From: Sphingobacterium sp. UBA4616 | Lineage (GTDB): Bacteria; Bacteroidota; Bacteroidia; Sphingobacteriales; Sphingobacteriaceae | NCBI GenBank assembly: GCA_002386525.1 | Contig: DGIS01000028.1 | Location: 62,001 to 126,000, forward strand | Length of the DNA: 64,000 nucleotides | Direction: 5' to 3' | Shown: positions 1 to 8,757 of the stretch, piece by piece | Numbering within the stretch: position 1 is the first letter of the stretch | Layout of the letters: the number at the start of each line of letters is the position of its first letter | Program-made: the position numbers and the translations under genes | The notes under the pieces: generated by a model | Told to the model about the DNA's origin: nothing | The model's database searches: none | The model's input: the letters and a program-made list of their open reading frames with translations, nothing else

Positions 1-1568
1 GCCATCTGGGCCGTACCAGTTTTTCCACCAGAACTATACAGCGGGCTAGCTACGCTTTTACCCGTCCCTTCAATCATCACCCCTTCCATCATTCCCCTCA
101 CTTCTGATAAAGCATGGTCTGACGCTATCTTTTCGTTGAGGACCTTAGCCTTAAACGTTTGAATCGTATTCCCCAAATGCCTAATTTCCTTAACAAAGAG
201 TGGCGCTATCAATTTACCGTTATTCGCAACAGCATTATAAAACGTCAACGTTTGCAACGGGGTAATCTTCATTTCATAGCCATAAGCCATCTGTACCAAA
301 GACAATCCACTCCAGCTCTTGCTCTTCGACGATTTTACCAGAGGTACCCCTTCTCCCGGAATCTGTAGACCTAATGTTTTCCCGAAACCGAAAGAATGCA
401 GCTTCGAGGTAAATTGATCTGGATTATCTTTATACGCTTGGTAAACAAATTTAGTAACGCCCACATTCGACGATTCCTCAAAAGCCCTTTTAGCCGAAAT
501 TATCGACTTCTTGGGCGCATGTGAATCCCGAATGGTATGTTTGTAAATTGGCCAATTACCATTACCAATATTCACAGTTGTGCTCGAGTCTATTTTTTTA
601 TCATCAATCAAAGCTAAATAAGAAGCTAACTTAAATGTTGACCCCGGATCCGCACTCTGCGCAATGGCAAGATTGAACTTTTCACGATAGACTCCATCCT
701 TATCACGCATAAAGTTGGCCACCGCACGCACCTCCCCTGTTTTCACCTCCATCATCACAACACAGCCCTCATCCGCATTACTCGTAATCATCTGCTTCTC
801 TAGCGCCCTTTGCGCCATATCCTGCATATTTACATCAATGGTAGAGATAATATCAGACCCATCAACTGGAGCAACCTCGATATCTTTGTTGACAGGAATC
901 CATACACCTCCTGCGATGCGCTGCATCAATCTTTTCCCACTTTTTCCGTCGATATATTCTCCATATGCACCTTCCAGTCCAACATGAATATTTTCTTTCA
1001 CATTTTTATAGCCGATGGTTCTTGCAGCAAGATTGACAAAAGGCAAAATACGTTTGTTTTGGCGATCTGTAATCAAACAACTTGGAAAACGCTCCTTATT
1101 GACACGAGCAGATTTAAGCAGAGGAAATTGCTTTACACGTTTCAAATCCTGATGCGACACATTACGTTTAAGCAACAAATAGCGCTGCTTTTTATTCCGT
1201 GCTTGCTTTAATAATGTCAAATACTGCCGAGATGATTTATCTTTAAAGAAATCAGCAAGCTTAATCGCCAAGGAGTCAACTTTTAAGTTGAAATACTCTT
1301 CATCCTCTTCCGGAATAGCCATAGCATCAAAACGAAGCTCATATTCAGGCACTGAAGTAGCCAGCAAACTCCCGTCATTCGAATAAATATTCCCACGAGC
1401 AGCTTCCACCTCCCGTTCCTGAATAGAAAGGCTATCCGCTAAAGCTTTCCAATGCTGCCCATCGACATACTGCAACTTTGCCATTTTTCCAAACACCAAA
1501 AACGCAAGCAACACGATAAGCCCAAAAGCAAAGTAGACACGAACAAGAATCGTATTTCTGATACTCAT
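1..1568 (-). CDS. ftsI: Class B penicillin-binding protein FtsI (septal transpeptidase), cut by the window edge
   Basis: This is the septal peptidoglycan transpeptidase, which cross-links new wall at the division site from the periplasmic side of the inner membrane. The minus-strand translation starts MSIRNTILVRVYF at an ATG 8 bases after the ftsL-like stop. It has one N-terminal membrane segment, then a PBP dimerisation domain and a transpeptidase domain. All three active-site motifs are visible: STFK (Ser about residue 310), SSN in ESSNVG, and KTG in GGKTGTAQ. About 522 codons are present and the gene runs off the left end roughly 10 residues after KTG, so any C-terminal PASTA domain is out of view. 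It is the last visible gene of the mraZ-rsmH-ftsL-ftsI string. The family is certain; the C-terminus cannot be judged. Confidence 0.95.
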   Translation of the reverse strand, partial: MSIRNTILVRVYFAFGLIVLLAFLVFGKMAKLQYVDGQHWKALADSLSIQEREVEAARGNIYSNDGSLLATSVPEYELRFDAMAIPEEDEEYFNLKVDSLAIKLADFFKDKSSRQYLTLLKQARNKKQRYLLLKRNVSHQDLKRVKQFPLLKSARVNKERFPSCLITDRQNKRILPFVNLAARTIGYKNVKENIHVGLEGAYGEYIDGKSGKRLMQRIAGGVWIPVNKDIEVAPVDGSDIISTIDVNMQDMAQRALEKQMITSNADEGCVVMMEVKTGEVRAVANFMRDKDGVYREKFNLAIAQSADPGSTFKLASYLALIDDKKIDSSTTVNIGNGNWPIYKHTIRDSHAPKKSIISAKRAFEESSNVGVTKFVYQAYKDNPDQFTSKLHSFGFGKTLGLQIPGEGVPLVKSSKSKSWSGLSLVQMAYGYEMKITPLQTLTFYNAVANNGKLIAPLFVKEIRHLGNTIQTFKAKVLNEKIASDHALSEVRGMMEGVMIEGTGKSVASPLYSSGGKTGTAQM

Positions 1569-1576
1569 AACTCTTC

Positions 1577-1990
1577 CTATTTATCTTCTTTATTCTCTAT
1601 AACTTCGATCTTGATCGGTGGCTCCACTCGCTCTTTCAAACCCAAAGAATCCACACGCTTAGCAATTTCTGTTTGTGTAGACATTTTCATCAGTTCAGCA
1701 GAGAGAGACTTATGATCCCACCCCAATTCTTTCACCTCTTTACTCACTTTATCGATACTCCGAATAGTTCGCTCGGCAAAATGACGATTGGAAATATACA
1801 ATAGCATCAGAAAGGCTATAAATGCTCCAAATGGCAAGTAATGCAATATTCTGTTTAACGAAAGGTCTCCAACGGTAAAAAGCGTTTTAATAAACGCTTC
1901 TGTTTGTTCGGCCTTTTCTTCGACAGTTTCTTGCAGTTCCTCTTGAACTTCTTCACTCAACTCTTTCTGTCTTATCGTATTTCTGCTCAT
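1577..1990 (-). CDS. ftsL: FtsL-like cell division protein
   Basis: A small bitopic membrane protein of 137 residues, in the position that FtsL holds in division clusters. Residues 1-50 are charged and cytoplasmic, about 52-68 form one membrane helix (FGAFIAFLMLLYI), and the rest is a short periplasmic part likely to form a coiled coil (SIDKVSKEVKELGWDHKSL), ending in an acidic tail. FtsL proteins recruit and activate FtsW/FtsI at the septum together with FtsB and FtsQ. Sequence conservation in this family is weak, so the call rests on topology, length and position between rsmH and ftsI. The N-terminus is long and rich in Glu and Gln, which fits the FtsL-like proteins of Bacteroidetes. It is probably co-transcribed with its neighbours (15-base gap to rsmH, 8-base gap to ftsI). 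Confidence 0.85.
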   Translation of the reverse strand: MSRNTIRQKELSEEVQEELQETVEEKAEQTEAFIKTLFTVGDLSLNRILHYLPFGAFIAFLMLLYISNRHFAERTIRSIDKVSKEVKELGWDHKSLSAELMKMSTQTEIAKRVDSLGLKERVEPPIKIEVIENKEDK

Positions 1991-2005
1991 CCTCTCGCTC
2001 CATTT

Positions 2006-2920
2006 TTAAGACACACCCAACTTTTCAGCAATGCGCAGTTTCGCACTGCGCGATCTATTATTTAAAGCCAGTTCCTCTGCAGAAGCCGTAATCGCTTTAC
2101 GGCTAACCACAAGAAATGGCTTAATTTCATTTCCAAAAAAATCTTTCTCAACCTCTCCTTTGAACTTACCTTTGGCCATAAAATTTTTAACCAAACGATC
2201 TTCCAAAGAATGATAGGACATAACAACCAATCGCCCACCCACGTTGAGCACGTCCACCGTCTGCAACAAAAATTCCTGTAAAGCATCCAACTCACGATTC
2301 ACCTCGATACGAAGCGCCTGAAACACCTGCGCATGATACTTATGTTCTTTACCTTTCGGAACCATCCGTTGAATCACCTCTTTTAATTCTGAAACAGTTT
2401 GAATCGGTTGAACCAAACGCGCCGTAACAATTGTTTTCGCAAGCGACTTAGCATTCATAATCTCTCCGTACATACCAAAAATGCGATGGAGATCTTCCTC
2501 TGCATAGGTGGCTAAGAGTGACTTCGCGTCTAGATCACCAACCTGATCCATACGCATATCCAGATCAGCATCAAAGCGAATAGAAAAACCACGGTCCGCA
2601 GCATCAAATTGATGTGAAGAAACTCCTAAATCTGCCAAAACCCCATCTACTGCACGCACACCTTCCAAACGAAGACTATTCTTTAAAAACCTAAAGTTCT
2701 GATGTATCAATGTGAAGCGAGGATCGTCGATTGCATTCTTCAATGCATCCGGATCCTGATCAAAAGCAAACAGCTTCCCTTCTGGTCCCAATCTCTTTAA
2801 AATCTCGCGAGAATGACCACCACCACCAAAAGTCACATCCACATAGACGCCATTCGGCTTAATCGCCAACGCATCCAAGCATTCTTGTAACATGACCGGA
2901 ACATGATAGACATTTTCCAT
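2006..2920 (-). CDS. rsmH: 16S rRNA (cytosine-1402-N4)-methyltransferase RsmH (MraW)
   Basis: SAM-dependent methyltransferase that makes N4-methyl-C1402 in the decoding centre of 16S rRNA. The N-terminal YHVPVML and the SAM-binding loop VDVTFGGGGHS (about residues 27-37) are diagnostic, as are ADLGVSSHQFD and the C-terminal SYHSLEDRLVK. From the ATG at 2920 the product is 304 residues, a normal length. An in-frame TTG at 2935 would overlap mraZ by 11 bases; I prefer the ATG because it begins MENVYHVPV like family members and lies just after the mraZ stop. Second gene of the division cluster, presumably co-transcribed with mraZ. Confidence 0.95.
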   Translation of the reverse strand: MENVYHVPVMLQECLDALAIKPNGVYVDVTFGGGGHSREILKRLGPEGKLFAFDQDPDALKNAIDDPRFTLIHQNFRFLKNSLRLEGVRAVDGVLADLGVSSHQFDAADRGFSIRFDADLDMRMDQVGDLDAKSLLATYAEEDLHRIFGMYGEIMNAKSLAKTIVTARLVQPIQTVSELKEVIQRMVPKGKEHKYHAQVFQALRIEVNRELDALQEFLLQTVDVLNVGGRLVVMSYHSLEDRLVKNFMAKGKFKGEVEKDFFGNEIKPFLVVSRKAITASAEELALNNRSRSAKLRIAEKLGVS

Positions 2921-2924
2921 ACGC

Positions 2925-3386
2925 TTATAATCCAAAATTAATATCTCCCATTACCTCTGCCGCTAAAGATGATATATCCTCCACACCACCGTCGCCCATC
3001 AACTCCTCATACCCTTCCTTAGACCAAACCTCAATCTTATTAAACTGACAGGCCAAAACCAATTCGGCATGTATACCTGCAAACTCCAACAAGCTTTTCG
3101 GCAACAAAACACGACCTGCAGCATCCAAAGTTAATTCGGTTGCACCGCGTGTAAAAGCACGCACAAACGCACGAACCTTGGGATCGAATTGATTTAATTT
3201 CGCCAGTTTAGCTGTCATCAAATCCCATTCTTCCCGTGGATAAAAAACCAGATGTTTCTCAAAACCGCGATTCACAACAAGACCATCCCGCTCTACATGA
3301 GGCATTTGCCTCTTGAGCGCAGCTGGCAACACCATTCTTCCTTTGGCGTCTAACTTGCATTCAAATTCACCGATTAACTGAGTCAT
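2925..3386 (-). CDS. mraZ: Transcriptional regulator MraZ
   Basis: DNA-binding regulator at the head of the division/cell-wall cluster. It is 153 residues long with two SpoVT/AbrB-type half-domains, each carrying the family's DxxxR signature: LDAKGRMVLP (about residues 13-22) and LDAAGRVLLP (about 89-98). MraZ forms a ring-shaped oligomer that binds direct repeats of TGGG upstream of its own operon, usually to repress it. Such repeats are present here, at 3421-3450, directly next to a promoter -7-like sequence on the same strand. The start ATG at 3386 is well placed. Divergent from aspS across a 434-base spacer. Confidence 0.96.
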   Translation of the reverse strand: MTQLIGEFECKLDAKGRMVLPAALKRQMPHVERDGLVVNRGFEKHLVFYPREEWDLMTAKLAKLNQFDPKVRAFVRAFTRGATELTLDAAGRVLLPKSLLEFAGIHAELVLACQFNKIEVWSKEGYEELMGDGGVEDISSLAAEVMGDINFGL

Positions 3387-3417
3387 ATCGTCAATTATCC
3401 TATTCTAATTTAAATGT

Positions 3418-3450
3418 AAAAGTATACACTTTCTCCCACTTTCCCCCACT
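3418..3450 (-). promoter_or_regulatory. MraZ-box array and mraZ promoter -7 element
   Basis: Read on the minus strand, three consecutive 10-base units run AGTGGGGGAA, AGTGGGAGAA, AGTGTATACT. The first two carry the TGGG core with an exact 10-base period, the known MraZ recognition pattern; the third is degenerate. A -7-like TACTTTTA (consensus TAnnTTTG) overlaps the last unit, so bound MraZ would cover the promoter. This fits negative autoregulation. The repeat is seen directly; binding is inferred from the family. Confidence 0.8.
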
Positions 3451-3678
3451 TTATAACATAAAAAAGTTTTCCACATCGATAAATAGCTACAACAAACAAA
3501 ATCTCCTTTGAATAAAAAATCCTGCAAAACCTAATTTACAAGCAGTTAAACCCCTATTAACTTATAAAATCCCATGCGATAGAACAGTTTATTTTCCATA
3601 CTTTTCGCTAAAAAATTAGAAATGAATTGTAAAAATTCTAGGCCTATCAACTTAATTTCAACCACTTTTTTAGTAAAA

Positions 3679-3740
3679 AGGGGATAAAGTGGGAGCCATA
3701 AAAAAGACCATAGAGTATTGTGGAAGAAAGTGGGAGAAGG
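3679..3740 (+). promoter_or_regulatory. Two further MraZ-box-like pairs facing aspS
   Basis: On the plus strand, AGGGGAT (3679) and GTGGGAG (3689) are 10 bases apart, and GTGGAAG (3720) and GTGGGAG (3730) are 10 bases apart. The second pair closely resembles the mraZ operator in inverted orientation. It lies about 50 bases upstream of the TAATTTTG -7 element and 80-100 bases upstream of aspS. Each pair has one imperfect TGGG core, so the match is good but not perfect. Confidence 0.5.
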
Positions 3741-3820
3741 TCGTTCAAATAACCAAAGTAGAATTCGTTATTGTCGAGTAAAACCAATAATTTTGCGTCA
3801 AATATAATTTTCATAACGAT

Positions 3821-5572
3821 ATGCACAGAACACACACTTGTGGAGAATTAACACTAGCTGACTTAGGGAAGACGGTTACCCTAAGTGGATGGGTTCAAAA
3901 ATCCCGCGATTTAGGCGGTATGACTTTCATCGATGTTAGAGACCGATATGGTATCACACAATTAACGTTCAATGCAGATGATGATGCGTCTTTACGCGCC
4001 AGTGCCCGTGAACTCGGAAGAGAATATGTCATCAAGGTAACTGGAGAGGTTATCGAACGCTCGAATAAAAATGCTAAAATCCCCACTGGAGATATTGAAA
4101 TCAAGGTTTTAAATCTTGAAATACTAAATGCCGCTAAATTACCTCCTTTTACCATAGAAGATGAAACAGATGGTGGCGATGATATTCGAATGAAGTTCAG
4201 ATATCTGGATTTACGCCGTAACCCAGTACGCGAAAACCTTATTTTACGCCATAAAACTTCACAAGAGATCCGCCGTTATCTTGACTCCCAAAATTTTCTG
4301 GAAGTTGAGACCCCTTATCTAATTAAATCAACTCCCGAGGGAGCACGTGACTTTGTCGTCCCTTCTCGGATGAATCCTGGAGAATTTTATGCCTTACCAC
4401 AATCACCTCAAACCTTCAAGCAACTCTTGATGGTCTCAGGTTTCGACCGCTATTTTCAAATTGTAAAATGCTTCCGCGATGAAGATCTACGTGCAGATCG
4501 CCAACCAGAATTCACGCAAATAGATTGCGAAATGTCCTTTGTAGAGCAAGAAGATGTTTTAAATATCTTCGAAGGGCTTGCAAAACATATCTTCAAAACA
4601 ATTAAAGGTATTGATCTAGGTAACGTTCCACGCATGACATACGCAGACGCCATGCGTCTATACGGATCCGACAAACCGGACATCCGATTCGGAATGCAGT
4701 TTGTCGAACTAAACGACGTGGCCAAAGGAAAAGGTTTCCCCGTATTTGATGCCGCAGAATTAGTGGTAGGGATAAATGCTGAAAACTGTGCCCATTACAC
4801 CAGGAAACAATTGGATGCACTGACAGAATTCATCAAACGTCCACAGATCGGTGCAACTGGATTGGTCTATGCTCGTGTCAATGAAGATGGCTCAGTAAAG
4901 TCTTCTGTGGATAAATTTTTCACGCCAGAACAGCTGTCAGCAATTGCAGATGCGTTCCACGCGAAACCTGGCGACCTATTGTTAATTATGGCTGGTGGAA
5001 CAGACAAAGTGCGCAAACAACTCAATGAACTACGCCTTGAAGTTGCTGCACAATTGGGTTTCCGTAATAAAGAAACCTACGCACCGCTTTGGGTCGTTGA
5101 CTTCCCGCTATTGGAATGGGACGAAGAAAACGGTCGTTACCACGCCATGCACCACCCGTTCACTTCACCCAAACCAGAAGATATTCCACTTTTGGATACC
5201 AATCCTGGAGAAGTGAGAGCAAATGCCTATGACTTTGTATTAAATGGCGTAGAAGTCGGTGGGGGATCAATCCGTATCCACGACAGAGAACTTCAATCAC
5301 TCATGTTCAAACATTTAGGGTTCAGCTCCGAAGAAGCAAAAAAACAGTTCGGATTCCTGATGGAGGCCTTTACATATGGCGCTCCCCCACACGGCGGACT
5401 CGCTTTTGGCTTTGACCGACTAGTATCTTTATTGGCAGGCTTAGATACCATCCGCGATGTCATCGCCTTCCCGAAAAACAATTCAGGAAGAGATGTTATG
5501 ATTGATGCACCGTCAACCATCCACCAAGAACAGTTGGACGAGCTCAGCTTAAATATTGCGATAAAAGCATAA
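3821..5572 (+). CDS. aspS: Aspartate--tRNA ligase
   Basis: Class II aminoacyl-tRNA synthetase that charges tRNA-Asp. The 583-residue length is that of the bacterial type with the inserted GAD domain. N-terminal OB-fold anticodon-binding domain ([22 protein letters not shown], about residues 20-45), aspartate-site loop LPQSPQ (about 191-196), motif 2 [14 protein letters not shown], and C-terminal motif 3 [10 protein letters not shown]. The start [10 protein letters not shown] is typical. Transcribed divergently from mraZ and followed by a strong terminator, so probably monocistronic. MraZ-like repeats upstream raise the possibility of shared control. Confidence 0.97.
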   Translation: MHRTHTCGELTLADLGKTVTLSGWVQKSRDLGGMTFIDVRDRYGITQLTFNADDDASLRASARELGREYVIKVTGEVIERSNKNAKIPTGDIEIKVLNLEILNAAKLPPFTIEDETDGGDDIRMKFRYLDLRRNPVRENLILRHKTSQEIRRYLDSQNFLEVETPYLIKSTPEGARDFVVPSRMNPGEFYALPQSPQTFKQLLMVSGFDRYFQIVKCFRDEDLRADRQPEFTQIDCEMSFVEQEDVLNIFEGLAKHIFKTIKGIDLGNVPRMTYADAMRLYGSDKPDIRFGMQFVELNDVAKGKGFPVFDAAELVVGINAENCAHYTRKQLDALTEFIKRPQIGATGLVYARVNEDGSVKSSVDKFFTPEQLSAIADAFHAKPGDLLLIMAGGTDKVRKQLNELRLEVAAQLGFRNKETYAPLWVVDFPLLEWDEENGRYHAMHHPFTSPKPEDIPLLDTNPGEVRANAYDFVLNGVEVGGGSIRIHDRELQSLMFKHLGFSSEEAKKQFGFLMEAFTYGAPPHGGLAFGFDRLVSLLAGLDTIRDVIAFPKNNSGRDVMIDAPSTIHQEQLDELSLNIAIKA

Positions 5573-5617
5573 ATTTTTACCTCGATTTTCGAGAAACAAT
5601 TTATTAACAGTATATTT

Positions 5618-5648
5618 AAAAGTTGGTAATTTTTACCAACTTTTTTTT
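5618..5648 (+). terminator. Rho-independent terminator after aspS
   Basis: AAAGTTGGTAA and TTACCAACTTT form an 11-bp stem with a short T-rich loop, followed by a run of T. It ends aspS transcription just before the lutB-like gene, which therefore needs its own promoter or read-through. Confidence 0.85.
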
Positions 5649-5668
5649 GTGAAAAACCAGCAGATTAG

Positions 5669-7057
5669 ATGGCAGAGAGTACCGCTAATGCATTTATAAA
5701 GGAAAGTGCGCAAAAAGCATTTGACACCAAACACCGCGATATTATCAATTACAATATCGACAAATACAGCATGGCTTTCGAAAAAGGCAAGAGTAAATTT
5801 GCAGATCTTGAAAATAGCAAGATAAAAGCCAATTTGATTAAGTGGAAGGTCATGGAAAATCTCGACCGCTACCTGTTGCAGTTTGAAGCCAATTTCACTG
5901 CCCGAGGTGGAAAAGTCATCTGGGCAAACGACGCCACAGAAGCGTTGGAAGAGATCTATGCGATCATTCAGCGTAAAAAGGCAAAGTCTGTAGTCAAGTC
6001 TAAATCGATGACAACAGAAGAGATTGAGCTTAACCATTTTCTGGCTTCCAAAAATATTGATGCAATAGAAACCGATCTGGGCGAATATATTATACAGCTG
6101 CTCGATCAAAAACCCTATCACTTTGTTACCCCAGCCATGCACTTGAGCCTGGAAGATATTGCTAAGCTTTTCCATGAAAAATTTGACACTCCATTGGATG
6201 CTTCCGCAGAGCAACTGACAATGAAGGCGCGTGAACTACTTCGTGATCGCTACTTATCAGCAGAAGTCGGAATTACAGGAGCCAATTTTCTGATCGCTGA
6301 AACTGGTAGCCTAGCGATTACTGAAAATGAAGGAAATGCCCGATTGACATCGACGTTCCCGAAAACACATATCGCTGTAGTTGGAATAGAAAAAATAATT
6401 CCCAACCTACAAGATTTAGACATCTTTTGGCCGCTTTTATCTACACACGGTACTGGTCAGAATTTAACGGTTTACAATACACTACTTACCGGGCCGAAAC
6501 AGGCTTACGAATCCGACGGTCCCGAAGAGATGTACGTCATTCTGCTAGACAATGGCCGCAGCAAACTTCTCGCTCAGAAAGAACAGCGTCAGGGCTTATA
6601 TTGCATCCGTTGCGGTGCCTGTTTGAATGTATGCCCAATCTATCAGAACATCGGTGGCCATACTTATGAAACAACTTATCAAGGCCCAATTGGATCACTC
6701 ATATCACCTCATTTAAATGGGATGAAGGAATTTAAACACCTGAGCTACGCCTCTACACTCTGTGGAAAATGTACTGAGGTCTGTCCGGTAGGTATTGACA
6801 TACAACGTATGCTTCTTGTGAACAGAAAAGATTCAGTTGATCAAGGTCTAGCTTCAAAAACGGAACAAAAAGCCTGGCAATGGTTCACTTATGGAATTAT
6901 GCGGAGAAAATTGGTCGATTTTTTCGGTGGAAAATTCAAAAATTTTTTCATCCGAAAATTCTTTCAGAAAACATGGGGGCATCAGCGTGAATTACCTAAG
7001 TTGTCAGAAAAATCATTCTCCAAACAGTGGAAAGAACAACAAAAAAATAAAGAATAA
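5669..7057 (+). CDS. lutB: LutB/LldF-type Fe-S protein (lactate utilisation protein B)
   Basis: Iron-sulfur protein of the LUD family, 462 residues. An N-terminal LUD domain (about residues 70-300, including GITGANFLIAETGSL) is followed by a ferredoxin-like double cluster: CIRCGACLNVCP (Cys 312, 315, 318, 322) and CGKCTEVCP (Cys 365, 368, 372). In Bacillus LutABC oxidises L-lactate to pyruvate in the cytoplasm, with LutB as electron-transfer subunit. Here no lutA or lutC is adjacent, which is odd if the complex is made; they may be encoded elsewhere. The C-terminal tail after about residue 420 is basic and poorly conserved. A long open frame on the opposite strand (5633-6214) is a shadow of this gene. 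Confidence 0.9.
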   Translation: MAESTANAFIKESAQKAFDTKHRDIINYNIDKYSMAFEKGKSKFADLENSKIKANLIKWKVMENLDRYLLQFEANFTARGGKVIWANDATEALEEIYAIIQRKKAKSVVKSKSMTTEEIELNHFLASKNIDAIETDLGEYIIQLLDQKPYHFVTPAMHLSLEDIAKLFHEKFDTPLDASAEQLTMKARELLRDRYLSAEVGITGANFLIAETGSLAITENEGNARLTSTFPKTHIAVVGIEKIIPNLQDLDIFWPLLSTHGTGQNLTVYNTLLTGPKQAYESDGPEEMYVILLDNGRSKLLAQKEQRQGLYCIRCGACLNVCPIYQNIGGHTYETTYQGPIGSLISPHLNGMKEFKHLSYASTLCGKCTEVCPVGIDIQRMLLVNRKDSVDQGLASKTEQKAWQWFTYGIMRRKLVDFFGGKFKNFFIRKFFQKTWGHQRELPKLSEKSFSKQWKEQQKNKE

Positions 7058-7059
7058 AA

Positions 7060-7090
7060 AAAAAGAAAGAGGGAACCAACGGTTCCCTCC
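7060..7090 (-). terminator. Terminator for the DUF4890-like gene
   Basis: GAGGGAACC (7069-7077) and GGTTCCCTC (7081-7089) form a 9-bp GC-rich stem with a 3-base loop. The T-run follows on the minus strand only, so it serves the leftward gene at 7141-7647. It lies immediately after the lutB stop and may also act as a weak barrier to rightward transcription. Confidence 0.8.
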
Positions 7091-7140
7091 TCTACTAACA
7101 CTCACCAATATTTAATATGAAAACTATCCTTGTTTAATGT

Positions 7141-7647
7141 TTATGATGCTTTTACGTCGGCGTCATTTGTTTTATTCAGTTCTCCTTTTTTAACGTCTTT
7201 TCTTTTGAGCTGTCTGTCTTTTTTCCAATGCTCTTTGTGCATTTTTCGATTTTCAGCGTAAGAATCCTTTAACGTTTTTTGTTGCTCTGGTGTTAACATT
7301 CCCATCATTTTTTCATGTTCCGCCACACGTTGCTTTTTCATTTTTGCACGATGTTCCTTTCGTTCAGCGGCCATTTTTTGATGATCCTGTGCTTGCTTCA
7401 AATGAAATGCATAGATATCTTTACGCTGTTTATCCGTAAATTTCAGCTTTTGATCCATGCGATCAGTTTTCATCTTAGCTACTTCCTCAGGAGTTTTATT
7501 TTTAAAACCATCGTGCATCCTTCCGCTTTTATGTTTATGCATGGAAGTTTGCATTTCTTTCAATTCTGGTTTAACATCTTTTTTTTCTTGAGCGAAACCG
7601 GCTAACATCAATCCAGATAAAGCCAAACTTAACATCAATTTTTTCAT
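7141..7647 (-). CDS. Periplasmic Spy/CpxP-like protein (DUF4890 type)
   Basis: A 168-residue exported protein: signal peptide MKKLMLSLALSGLMLAGFAQ, then a highly charged helical body rich in Lys, Met, His and Glu (DRMDQKLKFTDKQRKDIYAF, MLTPEQQKTLKDS). The two motifs of the type L-T-x-x-Q resemble the LTxxQ repeats of Spy/CpxP chaperones, and this layout matches the DUF4890 proteins of Bacteroidetes. The abundant His and Met could bind metal, but that is inference. It has its own terminator and is probably transcribed alone. Exact function is unknown. Confidence 0.7.
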   Translation of the reverse strand: MKKLMLSLALSGLMLAGFAQEKKDVKPELKEMQTSMHKHKSGRMHDGFKNKTPEEVAKMKTDRMDQKLKFTDKQRKDIYAFHLKQAQDHQKMAAERKEHRAKMKKQRVAEHEKMMGMLTPEQQKTLKDSYAENRKMHKEHWKKDRQLKRKDVKKGELNKTNDADVKAS

Positions 7648-7775
7648 TTCTTTATTTTTTTAAAACCAACAATCATTTTTTTTATAAGTACTCTTTTTCA
7701 ACTTATTTATTAGTAAGAGCCGTATCGGCTATCAAAAGTTTAATTGATGATTTGTTAAATAAAGTTAAGAAGAGC

Positions 7776-8684
7776 TTATTGGCTTACAGCACTTAAACGG
7801 ATCGGTAACGTATATGCCACACGCACTTTAAGTCCATTCTGTACACCAGGTTTCCATTTTTTCGCTTTCTTCAATAAGTTTATAGCAGCCTCCCCGGTAC
7901 CAAATTTCATATCACGTTTGACAGCAATATCTGTCAATGACCCATCTTTCTCAACGACAAAAGAAACCTCTATGACACCAGACACCCCTTGATCTAAAGC
8001 CTGTTGCGGAAAGTTATAATTCTCGGCAATCCATTTCATAAACGCGGGCAACCCTCCTACAGGTATTGGCATAATCTCCACCGATGTAAATGTATTGTTA
8101 GCATCACCATCGGTTCCACCGCCGGATACCGAACCAATCCCGGAGCCAGTAATATCACCATCTCTTTTCGAAGAACCAAATTCACCGCGCGCAATATATG
8201 TACCCGATGGACTTGCCTTCAATGTAATCCTTGAAGTCATCGTATTGGGATTCTTCAGTTCATCCTGACTCACAAGTTCTTCCGTAACTTGATTTGCTTT
8301 GGCCACTTTTATATCAGGCATTCTAACCAGATCAAATTTGGATACATCTTGGGCAACCTGCTGCGGGGCCTTCTCCTGCATCATGACAGGTTCTTCAGGA
8401 ACCTCTTCTTTCTCCTCTTCCTTCTTTTGAATTTCTTCCAGCATGTCGGGTCCAATATCTTGTACTTTATAAATCACGGCGGGAACAGTTTGCTTAAAAT
8501 ATGTATTATATGCATAGGACCCTGCGATCAGCAAAACTGCAAAAGAAACCACAATTCCCAAACCCAAATTTGTTGCTTTATCAGAGAGATTTCGCAACTC
8601 GTAAGCGCCGTACATTTTGTTACGACCAGCAAAAATAACATCCAGCCATTCTTTGCGGTAAATATTCAATTTGGAGTTCATCAT
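7776..8684 (-). CDS. tonB: Energy transducer TonB
   Basis: TonB couples the proton-motive force of an ExbBD motor to outer-membrane TonB-dependent transporters, several of which are encoded in this window. Of 302 residues, about 1-40 are cytoplasmic, with the motif RNKMYGAYELR typical of Bacteroidetes TonB, about 41-62 form one membrane helix, then a Glu/Lys/Pro-rich periplasmic linker (QKKEEEKEEVPEEPVMM), a Gly/Asp-rich segment (GDITGSGIGSVSGGGTDGD), and the TonB C-terminal domain from about 210 (WIAENYNFPQQALDQGVSGVIEV cut short here; ends in TLPIRLS). No exbB or exbD is adjacent. ATG at 8684 or 8681. Confidence 0.92.
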   Translation of the reverse strand: MMNSKLNIYRKEWLDVIFAGRNKMYGAYELRNLSDKATNLGLGIVVSFAVLLIAGSYAYNTYFKQTVPAVIYKVQDIGPDMLEEIQKKEEEKEEVPEEPVMMQEKAPQQVAQDVSKFDLVRMPDIKVAKANQVTEELVSQDELKNPNTMTSRITLKASPSGTYIARGEFGSSKRDGDITGSGIGSVSGGGTDGDANNTFTSVEIMPIPVGGLPAFMKWIAENYNFPQQALDQGVSGVIEVSFVVEKDGSLTDIAVKRDMKFGTGEAAINLLKKAKKWKPGVQNGLKVRVAYTLPIRLSAVSQ

Positions 8685-8757
8685 AATATTAAAGTTTAAA
8701 TCTTTTCATTATGATGCACGAAAGCCTTATATTTCACAAAAAAAAATATAGATGCTT

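Larger units (their letters stand above)
3387..3820. other. mraZ-aspS divergent spacer
   Basis: This 434-base AT-rich stretch has no credible gene. It holds the mraZ operator and promoter on its left side (minus strand), two MraZ-box-like pairs on the plus strand (3679-3695 and 3720-3740), and a Bacteroidetes-type -7 element, TAATTTTG at 3788-3795, 26 bases before the aspS start. A minus-strand open frame at 3647-3835 overlaps the aspS start and has no coding character. Confidence 0.7.

Noticed and set aside
3467-3475. Single DnaA-box match TTTTCCACA upstream of mraZ
   Set aside because: One copy only; chance matches of this AT-rich 9-mer are expected.
5633-6214. Long minus-strand open frame (193 codons) opposite the lutB-like gene
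   Set aside because: It lies fully inside a well-supported gene, has a Cys/Phe/Ile-rich composition typical of an antisense shadow, and no domain.
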